Shown piece by piece: positions 51,301-61,619 of a stretch of 64,000 nucleotides of DNA. The notes below the pieces were generated by a model. The model was not told the origin of the DNA and searched no databases. It saw nothing but the letters and a program-made list of their open reading frames with translations. How positions within the stretch are numbered: position 1 is the stretch's first letter; every line of letters starts with the position of its first letter. Made by a program: the position numbers and the translations under genes. This stretch comes from Marisa cornuarietis. Taxonomy: Eukaryota; Mollusca; Gastropoda; Architaenioglossa; Ampullariidae. The stretch is taken from contig SMMW01000585.1 of the NCBI GenBank assembly GCA_004794655.1, positions 1,134,001-1,198,000 of the forward strand, read 5' to 3'.

Positions 51301-54300
51301 AATAGCAATAAATTTGATGGCTGTCACAATTTTTTTGAAACAGCGTTGAGGACTTCCGCTAGGCCAGCAACGTCAGCAACGAAGACCCTCACAAGGATCC
51401 CCCAAACTTCCCCCATAATAGCGTCTAAAAGCCCAACTTCCCTGATGCCCTCCTCGAGACCTCCCCAGGCTACGTCGGAAATAAAAACAATACCCGTCAC
51501 TCAAAACCCGAGTACAAGTAGCTCACGAGTGTCGTCAGCAAAGACTCCTAGTTCTACCAGCTCGCGTCCCATTAAAAGTACCCAGTGGACTACCCCAGAA
51601 AAGATTAGCCCACCGAGTACCCAGAGACTGACTCCAAGTACCAAGAGGTCGACTCCAAGTACCCAGTGGACTACCCCGGGTAGGATTACTGCACCAAGCA
51701 CCCAAAGGCCGACTCCAAGTACCCAGAGGCCGATTCCAACCACCCAAAAGCCGACTCCAAGTACCCGAAGCACGACCACGGCTAAGGTTACTCTGCCTTG
51801 GACCCATAGGCCCACCCCAAGTACAATACAGTCGACACCAAAAACGGTAACTACTCAAAGACCACCCACATCACCAACGACAAGGAGAACCATCCCACCT
51901 TTTACAAGTACCCCTCATATTACACCAGAAAGGACGACCGTGTCTCCCACCCAGCGACCCTCTGTTCCCACACCACGAGTGACATCAGGAAAGACAACTG
52001 CATCCACTACTCAGCGACCGACAAGAAGGAGCACCCCTAGCTCCAGCACATCTCTGCCTCAGACAGTGACGTCACCTGCACCCGAACAAACGACCTTGAC
52101 ACAGAGGATTCCAGGTCGGTACTGATGACTCAAGAAAATTCTCTTTGTTTTTTTTTTTTTATCTTGTTCACACTCTTCTTTGTGGGAATATCGAGAATAA
52201 TCTTAATACTAGGAGACTTGTACAGCGCACTGATCCGATGAACAGTTTAAAGGCACTCTCATAAATTAGAAACACCCATCAGAAATATAACGCTCGAAGT
52301 TCACAGCTAGAGTCTAATGCATGAATCGGGACAAGGGCCGGTCAGGAACAAGACTAAAAGTGTCCTGTCACTGACGTATCATAGGAAGGAGAAGGCATCG
52401 AATGTTCTTTAATCGGGGATTTCGGCAAGAGGGAAAGCGCCATGCATCCCGCTTTGCTCAGAACTCGGAGCTTTACGTCAGTGACGTGGCACTTTTTGTC
52501 TAGTCTCCGATGTCGCCCTTTGTCCCACGTCAGGTACTAGGCCCCAGGGGTCGAGGGTCGCTCCCTTGCACATGGTGAACCTTAACACTTTTATGATGCA
52601 ATAACAAGCGAAACGGCGCGGAGAGAGACAACGAATATCCTCCCCCCCTCCACTCATATCCCCCCGCTCCTGTGTGTATAGCGCGTGCTTGACCAGGTCA
52701 TGTTTCTGCAGAGATATGCGACGGGTGCACCATGGTCAACGGGGTGGGATACAAGGCGCACTGGAGTGCTTGTGACCTCTTCGTTCAGTGCGTCTTTTCC
52801 GCAGACGGCAGTGCGATGGTGAACATCCGGCAGTGTCCGCATGGCCTGCACTGGGACCAGGCGGCTCTCACCTGCAACCGCCCCTCTCTTGCCGCGTGTC
52901 CGCAAGGTGAGTGATCAGAGCTTCTGGTATGAATGCCTGGACACTACAGAATGCACACATTGTAAATGCCTACTACTGCATGCGACGCGAACTTTCCCAA
53001 ACTGCAATAAAGCTCCGAACATAAGTACAAATATTCAACTCATGTATCCATTATTCTTGATTTTATTTTGTGCATTTTACTTTATGTATTCTATATCTAG
53101 TATTCTGTATTCTGAGAAATGAGGAATCATTTTGAGGTCAAAGGATTCGCTTTGTCATTAACCAGACACAAATCTTTTTCGAATTCGTCATTTCCTGATT
53201 CGAAATGACCCTGATGTCTGTCGTAAATTTCCTTTGAATAATATATGACAGATATGTGCCGACAGTCAGGGTACATCGTGTACCCGACTACCAGTAACTG
53301 CCGAGGTTTCTGGGCATGTGAGGGCGGAGTATCAGAGGGTAAATGTTGTCCACCTGGGTACGCCTTCAGTACGGACGGGGATTGCGTGCCCAGTCCCTCG
53401 TGTCAGGATCCCTGTGGTGTCGCACCGACTATCACAAGTAAGGAGATAATTAAGAGTACCTGTCATTTGTCTGTACCAGACTACCAGAAGTCTGTAATTA
53501 GTTTGAACTGCGTTAATCTTGCTAGGGCTACTATGAGAGAAAATGTAATCAACTAGAACCTGTGTTTTAAATCTGTAACTTTTAGAGTTATTCAGTCTGT
53601 AATTATCTTACGCGCAATCTATGATCAGCTTCACTATTTGCTGGACAGTCTTTACTGCGCAGTGATATGACTATAGTGGTGTGACTTTGATGTGACTAAT
53701 GTGACATGACTGTGATGCGCTGTGTGTTTCAGACGATGTTTGTGACAAGAGGGCAGTGGCGACGATGCCGTTGGTGTTTGAGCAGTACGTGGCGGGGGCG
53801 GGCTGGCAGCTGATGTTCTGCGCCCCCGGCACCGCCTACAACCACAGCCAGTGCGCCTGCACCGACCCCAACCACGCCGTCTTTGAACCGCCAGGTAAGG
53901 GAGGAGATGGCCGTGACAGCTTCCCACTGCTCGCGATTAGGCAGGCCACAGGTCAGACCTGAAGCAAAGTCGCTGAATATCACAATAAGTTGTTTGAAAA
54001 GGAAGTCGTTAGAGAGTGCGAACCCTGAGTGGTTCCCGTTTGTATATCGCCCGCGAAGCCCACAGTACCCCGATTAGCCAGATAACCGTCACTAGTAGAT
54101 GAGTGAAGAAACAGTTTGTGCTATCAGCCTGGTTGCTCGGTCTATACCGAATCATTCTGTCATCACTGTCACTCTGTTTTGTACACGTGTTACTATTGTG
54201 TACATATCTGTCTTCTGTTATCACATCTTACTGTTTTGTTGTCAGAATATCCCCATGTTCTGCTAATACATCACTGTTCTTTTATCAGCGTGTCGTCCAG

Positions 54301-56567
54301 TTGTGTCAACTGTTCTGTGTAGCTCTGTTCTGTAAACACGTCATTACTCTGTTATCGGAGTGTCGCCTGTTCTGTGAACACATTCGATATTCTGTGATCA
54401 AAGCGTTCTGTTCTGTGAACACATTCACTGTTTTGTTATCAAAGCGTTCCGTTCAGTGAACACATTCGATATTCTGTGATCAAAGCGTTCTGTTCTGTGA
54501 ACACATTCGATATTCTGTGATCAAAGCGTTCTGTTCTGTGAACACATTCGATATTCTGTGATCAAAGCGTTCTGTTCTGTGAACACATTCGATATTCTGT
54601 GATCAAAGCGTTCTGTTCTGTGAACACATTCTATTTTCTGTGATCAAAGCGTTCTGTTCTGTGAACACATTTGATATTCTGTGATCGAAGCGTTCTGTTA
54701 TGTGAACACATTCACTGTTTTGTTATCAGTGTGTTGCCCTGTTTACAAAAACACATCCACTGTTCTGTTGAAAGAGTGTCGCGCGGAGCTGTACATCCCT
54801 TTCAACGACGGCGTGGCGCGGGACGAGTCCGGCAACAACAACTTCGTGCAGAACGACGGGGTGAAGGTCAGCGGTGGGGTTGGCTACTTCGACGGCAGCG
54901 CCGTGCTGCGGGTGCCGCGCTTCTCCAACAGCGACTACGGCAACGTGCTACTGGTGCGGCTGCGCTACAAGCAGGACACGGCAGGCACCACGTCGTCGCA
55001 GGCTCTGGTGGCGAACGGCGACTGTCTCAAGCCCAGCTCGCTATACCTGGCCGCCGACCAGCAGGGTGTCCACTTCGGGGTGCGCACCAGCACCGGGCAG
55101 AGTCCCATAGTCGTCGTCCCGGAGACGGTGAGTTACGCTCACTGCACAACGACGTACGTCAGATTATGGGATTCACGTTCTGGTTTGCAGCATGCGTTAG
55201 ATGTAAGGGATTCATTGTTTAGATTGCTGCGTAATTCAGCAGAAAACTCTTTAGAAGGTGCTCATACCAAAACAAACAAACCAACCGGCTCGAGAACCAA
55301 TGTTTGAGAGCTATATACATTGTGGGTGGGGGTGTTGGGGAGGGTAACGAAGAGAGAGAGAGAGAGAGGGGCGAAGTCTTGACGTGTTCCTCTTTGTGTC
55401 TGAACAGTCTGTTGGCTGGAAGGAAGCTGTGCTGTACATAGACCGCCAGCTGCTGACAGGCAGTGTCAACAACTTCTCCAAGCAGACTTTGTTCACAGGT
55501 AGGACAGTTCCGTCATTGCTCATAAGTAGGTCAGCAAAATTTTTTTCACCGGCGGGTGACAGAGACCCCTTGCAGAGACGGAAGCTTCAGACAGTGATAA
55601 TCGCGATAAGATGGAATCACAGGGGGTGCAGGCTATGTCAACAACAACAACAACAACAACAACAAAATCAAAGAAACATAATTTTCGAGTTTTGACGCTG
55701 ACCTCGAAACGTGAAAATGGCTCACAAAAAATAAATTCTCTATGAAATTAACGTGGAACTTCATTTAGTGTAATCACGGCCAGCTATTTTGTTCACAATA
55801 TACACACGTTTTTAATTCATAAATAATCGTCAGTAACCACAGTGGAAAAACTGTCACCTCTACTTTGTCTGCAATTGCCTCCATTTTGTAGCACGCGGAG
55901 GACTAAATATGAAGCATGTGTTATCGTCGCCCCCTATCCCCACCCCATAAAATTATAGTGTATGCAGAAGAAGAAACCCTAACATCTATAGACTGTTAAT
56001 TAAGGTACTGAAGCTGCCAGTAGTGGTGAGTAAGCTGAAGTGTTTTCCGCAGGCTCTTTGGATTCCAGCAAGTGCGCCCTACAGATTGGCCGAGGGACTA
56101 ATTTCCAGAATTTCAAAGGCCTTATGGATGATGTAAGCAAAGATGTTTCTCGAGAATTGTTGTCCGTGTGACTTATGAGGATTGTCAATCTCATTGTCAC
56201 TCTCGCTGTCAATGCACCAGCTCAAGGGTCAGTGATAAGTCAGTACAAGTGTCACTCGTTTCCACGAAAGAACGATCGGAAAAAAAAGAGAGAATGCGAT
56301 GGTGTATTGTCCCTTGAAACATTTCACACTTGGCTGACCCTCTGCTGCTCTAATGTCGCTGGCATGTGGTGTCTATCACTCTTTTAATTGTGACTCTAAT
56401 GAGAAGCACACGGACACTAGGAAACATAATCGATGATTTAACATGTTCATGCTTATTTTTCGATGATTTAATATGTTCATGATATATTAGCAATGATTTA
56501 ACATGTTTTATTTGCTGCTTGCATTTTTCAGATTACAGTCTACCTCTGTCGACCGAAAACGCTTTGA
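42281..56567 (+). CDS. Pif-like: Pif/BMSP-like shell matrix protein, 13 exons
   Basis: Exons: 42281-42377, 43677-44384, 45095-45408, 46792-47023, 47391-50729, 51344-52114, 52712-52906, 53252-53437, 53733-53894, 54775-55127, 55408-55498, 56053-56132, 56532-56567. They total 6564 nt (2187 aa plus TGA), with every junction GT-AG and in phase. Order: signal peptide (1-33), Gly/Tyr-rich then acidic segment (34-267), vWA domain (269-450), Thr/Glu octapeptide array (about 469-1172), Ser/Thr/Pro mucin (to about 1820), three Cys-rich chitin-binding-type modules (1821-2001), LamG-like domain (2002-2187). This matches molluscan Pif97 and blue mussel BMSP, secreted proteins of the nacre/shell framework that bind chitin and calcium carbonate. 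It lacks the C-terminal acidic part released as Pif80 in pearl oyster; acidity sits in the central array instead. The vWA MIDAS is incomplete. Function is inferred from architecture. Confidence 0.85.
42507..42530. repeat. (GATT)n microsatellite in Pif-like intron 1
   Basis: Six GATT units. Confidence 0.9.
43677..44384 (+). CDS. Pif-like: Pif-like exon 2: Gly/Tyr-rich then acidic low-complexity segment
   Basis: A 708-nt exon in phase 1-1. Its first third is Tyr/Gly/Asn-rich with repeated GYNxGY motifs ([35 protein letters not shown]), like silk- or adhesive-type structural proteins. The middle is Ser/Gly-rich ([14 protein letters not shown]). The end is acidic ([28 protein letters not shown]). 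I know of no named domain here. The donor A|GTCAGT at 44384 joins in phase to the vWA exon. The frame stays open to 44413, so use of this donor is inferred. Confidence 0.75.
45095..47023 (+). CDS. Pif-like: Pif-like exons 3-4: von Willebrand factor A domain
   Basis: Exons 45095-45408 and 46792-47023 are joined in phase 0 by AAA|GTGAGT and gttgtgcag. The domain runs from [18 protein letters not shown] to LISSTLCSG and has the usual alternation of hydrophobic strands and helices: [30 protein letters not shown]. Flanking cysteines (NCQ, TLC) fit the disulfide closing extracellular vWA domains. The metal site DxSxS is DLSQR, lacking the second Ser, so metal-dependent ligand binding may be lost. 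In Pif/BMSP this domain is thought to mediate protein-protein contacts. Confidence 0.88.
47391..50729 (+). CDS. Pif-like: Pif-like exon 5: giant Thr/Glu repeat and mucin exon
   Basis: A single 3339-nt exon, phase 1-1, with acceptor tttccatttctcaaag and donor CCAG|GTGTGA. After a short lead ([18 protein letters not shown]) it encodes about 88 octapeptides, then a Ser/Thr/Pro mucin-like stretch dense in candidate O-glycosylation sites. Near residues 1417-1480 is an island of normal composition with two cysteines (FTCSAS...VSSCETP) and hydrophobic strands ([30 protein letters not shown]). The donor lies just before a GT/GC-rich microsatellite. Confidence 0.82.
47444..49553 (+). repeat. 24-bp coding minisatellite (octapeptide array, about 88 units)
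   Basis: Period is exactly 24 nt, so each unit adds one octapeptide of consensus APYTEET(D/E). Variants include [24 protein letters not shown] and APPTEETE. Units at the 5' end (to about 48480) are most uniform; the 3' half carries more L/P variants. I see no frame-breaking change. Each unit carries three acidic residues or more and two threonines, giving a long, negatively charged, potentially glycosylated or phosphorylated chain. The unit count is estimated from length divided by 24. Confidence 0.95.
50742..50820. repeat. GT/GC-rich microsatellite in Pif-like intron 5
   Basis: Alternating purine-pyrimidine (GTGTGT, GCGCGC, GCATGCATGCAC) starting 12 bases after the exon 5 donor. It can adopt Z-DNA and could influence splicing of the giant exon; that effect is speculation. 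Confidence 0.8.
51344..52114 (+). CDS. Pif-like: Pif-like exon 6: Thr/Ser/Pro mucin segment
   Basis: A 771-nt exon in phase 1-1 (acceptor tttttttgaaacag, donor CCAG|GTCGGT). It encodes basic Thr/Ser/Pro-rich sequence with repeats such as [19 protein letters not shown]. It has no cysteine. Unlike the acidic array before it, charge is positive (Arg/Lys), so the two mucin regions are oppositely charged. It is probably O-glycosylated and acts as a spacer before the chitin-binding modules. Confidence 0.8.
52326..52528. mobile_element. Foldback element in Pif-like intron 6
   Basis: Imperfect inverted arms of about 55 bp. The left arm (52326-52380) ends AAAAGTGTCCTGTCACTGACG. The right arm (52474-52528), reverse-complemented, ends AAAAGTGCCACGTCACTGACG. 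Both open with GGGACAA(A)GGGC. About 90 bp separates them. It does not match the other foldback families in the window. Confidence 0.6.
52712..53894 (+). CDS. Pif-like: Pif-like exons 7-9: chitin-binding (peritrophin-A/CBM14-type) modules
   Basis: Three phase 1-1 exons: 52712-52906, 53252-53437 and 53733-53894, one Cys-rich module each. Exon 7 is a good CBM14: [15 protein letters not shown], then [15 protein letters not shown]. Exon 8 is a second: [27 protein letters not shown], with an extra Cys pair. Exon 9 is more divergent: [15 protein letters not shown] then [13 protein letters not shown], a pattern of the region just before the LamG domain in Pif/BMSP proteins. CBM14 modules bind chitin, so this part probably anchors the protein to the shell's chitin framework. 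Confidence 0.85.
54340..54750. repeat. 41-bp tandem repeat in Pif-like intron 9
   Basis: About nine to ten units with core TGTGAACACATTCGATATTC then TGTGATCAAAGCGTTCTGTTC; successive starts are 41 bases apart. Five central units (about 54455-54660) are almost identical. Outer units are diverged, with CACTGTTTTGTTATCA replacing the middle. The array stops about 25 bases before the exon 10 acceptor at 54774. Confidence 0.9.
54775..56567 (+). CDS. Pif-like: Pif-like exons 10-13: laminin-G-like domain and C-terminus
   Basis: Exons 54775-55127, 55408-55498, 56053-56132 and 56532-56567 with matching phases (0, 1, 0 at the joins). The domain starts [20 protein letters not shown], continues with [45 protein letters not shown] and CALQIGRG, and ends FKGLMDD joined to [11 protein letters not shown] and TGA. 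FxGxMDDI plus a closing Cys is the typical last strand of LamG/concanavalin-like folds, which supports the tiny 36-nt last exon despite its size. In Pif/BMSP this domain closes the N-terminal half; here the protein ends with it. Confidence 0.8.
55350..55368. repeat. (AG)n microsatellite in Pif-like intron 10
   Basis: Short AG run. Confidence 0.85.
55638..55665. repeat. (CAA)n microsatellite in Pif-like intron 11
   Basis: Eight to nine CAA units. Confidence 0.85.
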
Positions 56568-56756
56568 GAGAGAGAGAGAGAAAAAAAACCCTGACCGGTG
56601 ATTCGCAGAAAACCCTAAGGGGGCGTTAAGCATTGTTATGAGTCAATGATGCAAAGTTTTAATTTATAAAAGCATTGCATTTTTATAAAACTAGTATTTA
56701 TTCCTTTCCCTTGCGGTGTTAGTGGCTTTATGATTTGGGTGGGTTTAAAAGGGTAC

Positions 56757-56762
56757 ATTAAA
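56757..56762 (+). terminator. Candidate polyadenylation signal of the Pif-like gene
   Basis: ATTAAA, the common variant hexamer, 190 bases after the TGA at 56565-56567. No perfect AATAAA was seen closer. Confidence 0.35.
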
Positions 56763-57470
56763 ATATCAGACACAGATAATCATTAACTGCAGGATATGGA
56801 CATCATTAAAAATGTTGCGCAATGTAGAAAGACGACAGGTCCGACCGCAACTTTGTTGCGCGATGTAGAAACACGAGAGGTTCTTTTCAGTCTGCATACG
56901 GGGTCGTACCACGTGATGCATGAGTCCCACGAGTACTTGCTACACCACATACGGTGACGTCATCGCTTTCGAACCAGTCGTGCGCAAGCAAACTCCGTAT
57001 GCATGCACACTTCACGTGGACACCAACGTTTCTTGAAAGAATCTTGAATCTCTAGTAGTTCGCATAACAGTAATCGTAATTGTAAAGAGGGCAACTAGAG
57101 TTAGTTAACCTTTCTGTTGCCAGATGTACTTGAGTACAGGAGCAGCGAACAACCAGTGCTGGACTGTTGGGCCGTTTTAGCCTTCATTTCGATCATTTCT
57201 TTACAGCTGTGTTATTTATCACGAGAACGATAGTAAAATATCTACTTACGACTTCACTGTGCCCGTGTCTCATGAATGGATGGGTGGATGGATGGATGCT
57301 CTATTTGTGTACCCACCCTCCCACATACCGAACCGCATGCATGCACTCACGCACTCGATGAGGAACGCGCGCAAACGTCTACACCACACAAACACGGAGT
57401 CACTGATGCGTGCTCTTTCTTTCAAAAAGCAACTCAGCATCTGCAGGTGGGCTTCCTGTCTGTATTCTCG

Positions 57471-57541
<71 letters not shown>
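57471..57541. repeat. (ATC)n microsatellite
   Basis: About 23 perfect ATC triplets. It creates spurious poly-Ile, poly-His, poly-Ser and poly-Asp open frames, none of which I accept as genes. Confidence 0.97.
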
Positions 57542-58730
57542 TCCTTGTTACTCCTCGAGGAGCATAGGGCCGCAACAATTCTCGACCATGGCTTGGTGTT
57601 ATTCTGACTTCGGTGATTTTCTTATCTCTATTTTTATGTATTTTTATTTTCTAAGCCATGCCGTGCATGACATAAAAACACATATCAATCATCAAAGAAT
57701 AATACATCTTCCCCTATTCAAACTTCCTCTCGCCACCACAGCGTCGACCCATCTCCAGGGTATTTTCGACAAAGTATCGGGCCGGGTCACATGAGTGAAC
57801 CAGGCAGCTTGCGTCGGTCGACGGTTGCAAGTAGATTAGTAGAGGTTCCTGGTGTCCAGCAAGTGTGGCGACCGTGTTCCGTACAAAGTCATTGGTTTGA
57901 TGTTGTCTGTACGAGATCCGGAGCAGCCTCGTCGGGCACATGTTCTTGAATGCTCTAGGGCACGGCAGAGTGGAAAAATCTCTTCTTGTTCCTTTTTCCA
58001 GTAAATCAGGGATCATGAACTAAACAAAAGTTACTAAAAAAAAAGTCATAAGCGGTGAAATAGCTACCCTTGTACCAATTTGATGCTCACACGAGCTGCG
58101 ACAGTCAAGCTGGAGTAGGGCCAGTTGAGAACATATTTCTAATTTTAAACACTTCTAGGCTTTAAATCTTTTTGAATAATCAGTTTAAAATGCACACCAC
58201 AATTTTAGAATTTTAAAAACTAAAACTGCTTTAAGTAAGATAAAGTTGCTTAAGTCTGACTTTCCGCCCTGTCAGTACAATTTTACGTATGTTTTTGTGC
58301 AATGCATCGAAATGGCAGAGAAGAGAGTTTGCTCTTTAGAACAGTTTTAAGGTTTAGAAACATGTTGTGCAACTGGCCCCAGAACGTAAAATAACAGAGT
58401 ACAAGAATCAAGGTACAAAGCACACAGCATAAACACATTGAGTATAGACCTCTGATTACTAAGTTTCGGACTTAAAGGACTTAGTACACACGCAAGAGCT
58501 ATTTTGCAGGCCATCAATGATTGAGAACAGACCTTCCCTCTCAATGAATACCGGTGTTGTTGGTGTGCTGAAAGAAAGAACAAACTTTACGGATTTCACG
58601 TCTAGCTTGTACAAGTGCCATTGCCTAGAAACAAACGCCGAGAAGGATGTGGCCACCCAAACATGTTGTCGTCCCACACCATATGCTTATCAATACCTAT
58701 CACAGTTCCTGACACTCCAAATAAATTATA

Positions 58731-58869
58731 CAGTGGCGTAGGAAGATGCTCGGCTATGGGGAGCAAGCTCCATGCTGACAATGAATAACGTTCACATTCT
58801 TGCCTTCCCAGCATCTTTTTTTTGGGGGGCGGCTGCCCCCCTTGACCCCCCCCTGTTCCTACGCCACTG
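58731..58869. mobile_element. Short hAT-like non-autonomous element
   Basis: 139 bp bounded by perfect 14-bp terminal inverted repeats CAGTGGCGTAGGAA / TTCCTACGCCACTG. The CAGTGGCGTAG terminus is a well-known animal hAT-type end. The flanks share only TTATA (58726-58730 and 58870-58874), so the expected 8-bp target duplication is decayed or the assignment is imperfect. It contains a C-rich run and no gene. Confidence 0.75.
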
Positions 58870-59668
58870 TTATATGCTCCTTTGATAAATCACAGGTCTA
58901 TAACAACGATTAGTTGACACTCGGGACTAAACCAATAATATTTTGTGATTTCTTGACTTGGAAGTATGTGTTGCCTTTTTCTGACAGTGAAGTTCTTTAA
59001 GACTTAGCCAGTGGCGACAAAGATGTTTCACTTGAACTACGACAGTTGCCGACAGAGCGCATGCTTTCGCAGAGTTGTAACGGGATTATAAACAGTTCCA
59101 AAGGACGGAGTAGGTAACAAGCTAAGCTCTATAAATACAAATTTCACATGCAGGACCCAGGTTCACAAAGAGTCGCTGTCAGAGAACAATATGAGAACAA
59201 TCTGACGTCCATTAATGACCGTGATCACAGTAATCAGTAAATTGATGACTAATCTGACAAATCCGTGTCTTGTGAAAGACACACGTAAGGGTAATTTTTG
59301 TTTTAGTGACTCGTTTAGTTTATTGAAAGGAGCTTACTCCTCAACTCTAAGTACATAACTCACTTTCATTTACTGGATTTAAGTTTTCAAACAAACGGAA
59401 AAGGTGATCCACTAGGTGACCTCACGTTGAAACACGAAACTGCTAGTTGGCATGGCGACAGCTAATGAGAGGACTGGAGCTGTATTCAAGTTCTGAAACA
59501 TGGCATTAGAGGCTTGCCCTGTCGATGTGCTCATGTAAGAATGTGCATTTTTAATGGCACAGAAAGCAGTCAAAATCTTGACATATCTAATCAGAATATA
59601 CTCCTAGCTCTCCCACTGGCTGAGGCCTCGCCACATGAATGTATCCACCCACTGTCCTGTGTGATGTG

Positions 59669-59792
59669 TGTAGGCCTGTATCCATGAATTATCTGTGTGG
59701 TGATGTTTGTAGGCCTCTATCCATGACTTATCTGTGTGGTGATGTTTGTAGGTGTGTATCCATGAATTATCTGTGTGGTGATGTTTGAAGGC
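59669..59792. repeat. 39-bp tandem repeat
   Basis: Just over three units starting at 59669, 59708 and 59747, each TGTAGG(C/T)(C/G)T(G/C)TATCCATGA(A/C)TTATCTGTGTGGTGATGTT with few differences. The exact 39-base spacing is directly visible. Confidence 0.9.
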
Positions 59793-60412
59793 GTGTGTCG
59801 GGAGAATGGCTATTCACCCACATTTGGGGAATCTTTGTCCAATCGCTAGAAAAATATTTTTACCACACTAGTCGTATAAAAGAAGCTGCTCATAAACAAG
59901 CGGCAATTCGTGAACAGCACACAGTGTTGTGTAGCGTGTTTTATTGCACCCTATCCTTCTTTGCTACACAGTCCTCTGGGCCAGAAATTTCCTTATTTAA
60001 AAAGTGACACATTTTGGTGTTATTTTATTATCGTTTTATATCCTGACTCACTTGACTGTGAGTAGTTCCTGGTGTATATCAATTATTCACCTATGACTAA
60101 TGTGTTCTTCGGCTGTTTCTTCTGTTATCACAATGGTGATTACGTTTGTAAGTGACTGATATAATTTCTTTGTTTATGACTATTTTTTTTTGTTTATAAG
60201 TGACTGATACAATTTCGTTACAAAATACCTTCTTCCTAAATCTGAGCCGATGATTCTTCTCTATTGACAAGAAACAAGTGACCGATAATCGAAAACAGAA
60301 AAGTGTGATGTCAGTTAAGTAAATGGATAAGGTTATAGACCATCAACTCAAGAGCTAATAGCACAAATCATGTGTAATCCTGAATCACATCACAGCAGTG
60401 TAAGTCTCGCGG

Positions 60413-60876
60413 CAGGGGCGGTCTAAGGCATGTGCAAACTGTGCACCTGCACAGGGCCGCCTAATCCCAGGGGCCGCCACCCCAATATATATTGAATAGA
60501 AATCAGAAACAGAAAATAACGACACTGTTGACAGCAATGTAGCTGAAAAAACATTGTGTTTCTTGTTAATTAGTACGCTGTATTTATCAGAGGAGGTCTT
60601 TGAGGGTGGCACCTGTGGCAACTGCCCCCAGGCCCCGCGCTTGAGGGGGGGGGGGGGTCGCGATAGGAGATTCTTATGGTCCGGTGTATACGGTATATAA
60701 CCTACACTTACGACTCTCGGCCCGCATATGACACTCGCCCAGGGTCCCGCAGGGCCCCGCGTACTGCTAAGACCGCTTCTGGTATTTACTAATGTTGCTA
60801 GAGTCGGAGCAGGCGGGCGAAGGGGCCACCGATTCTCGATCTGCCCAGGGCCGCCACGACCCTAGAGCCGCCCCTG
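60413..60876. mobile_element. hAT-like non-autonomous element with intact target duplication
   Basis: 464 bp bounded by CAGGGGCGG and CCGCCCCTG. It is flanked on both sides by the same 7 bases, CTCGCGG (60406-60412 and 60877-60883). The CAGGG terminus fits hAT transposons, whose duplication is normally 8 bp; 7 visible bases could be an 8-bp site with one change. Subterminal CAGGGCCGCC motifs recur inside both ends. No transposase was seen, so it is non-autonomous. Confidence 0.8.
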
Positions 60877-61619
60877 CTCGCGGACTCTCGTTCTCTCGGA
60901 ACTCTCACTGGCTGCAAAGCCGACATCGAAACATGGTGTGAGCCCCGACAGGCTGCCACGGTGACAACAAGGAAGCCTCTTTCATCGCCAGTGACGATGG
61001 GTGTGCGACTGGTGTCGGGATCTGAACTCTGTAGCGGAAGCGAACAGGAAAAGCCTATGTTTATCTCGCCCAGACAGATGTCGTTCGTCAAAGTACAGCA
61101 ACACTGGGACTTCTGTACCGTTCGATCTGCGTAGACTTGTGCAGCTGCGTTTTCTGCGGTGGGATTTTCTCCCTCGTTGTAAGACAGCCTTACGGACATG
61201 TGAGAATGCATACCATTGCTTTCTGTGCAGTAAAGAAAGGCTTTTAGCTGAAAAGAAAATCTTTGAAAAATAATAAATAAAAAAATAAGGGAAGACGTAA
61301 TCGCTGACCTATGGATACATGATACATCTTGTAGCTGTTCGTGGAATGTTGTTGACGTCTTCAGTAGGTTTCCTTCACCGCACCTAGGAGGATCTTAGAG
61401 ACGTGGGATGATGTATGTTGACTACTACATGTCTCACCTTCTTAAGTGAAGTTCGTTTCCGCCAGCTGTTCCGTGTCGCCAAAGACCCATTCTGACGGAG
61501 ACGGTGCCTAAGTTTAGCAGCAAACCTTAGGTAAGGTTTACGTGCTGGAAACGTAGCTGGACTGGTGCGCACATACTCGTCGGTCCCGCACGGTCTGATC
61601 ACGTAGAAACGACGTAGAG

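Larger units (their letters stand above)
56568..61619. other. Intergenic; no gene recognised
   Basis: Between the Pif-like and claudin-like genes no open frame shows a domain. Contents listed separately are the (ATC)n run at 57471, hAT-like elements at 58731 and 60413, and a 39-bp tandem repeat at 59669. The region just before 61620 is presumably 5' UTR or promoter of the claudin-like gene. Confidence 0.4.

Noticed and set aside
54340..54750. CRISPR-like appearance of the regular 41-bp repeats
   Set aside because: Units are contiguous without unique spacers, lie in an intron of an animal gene and have no cas neighbours.
54671..55222. 183-codon plus-strand frame overlapping exon 10
   Set aside because: Arg/Ala-rich out-of-frame reading of the G+C-rich LamG exon.
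57270..57794. Poly-Asp, poly-His, poly-Ser and poly-Ile open frames
   Set aside because: All arise from the (ATC)n microsatellite.
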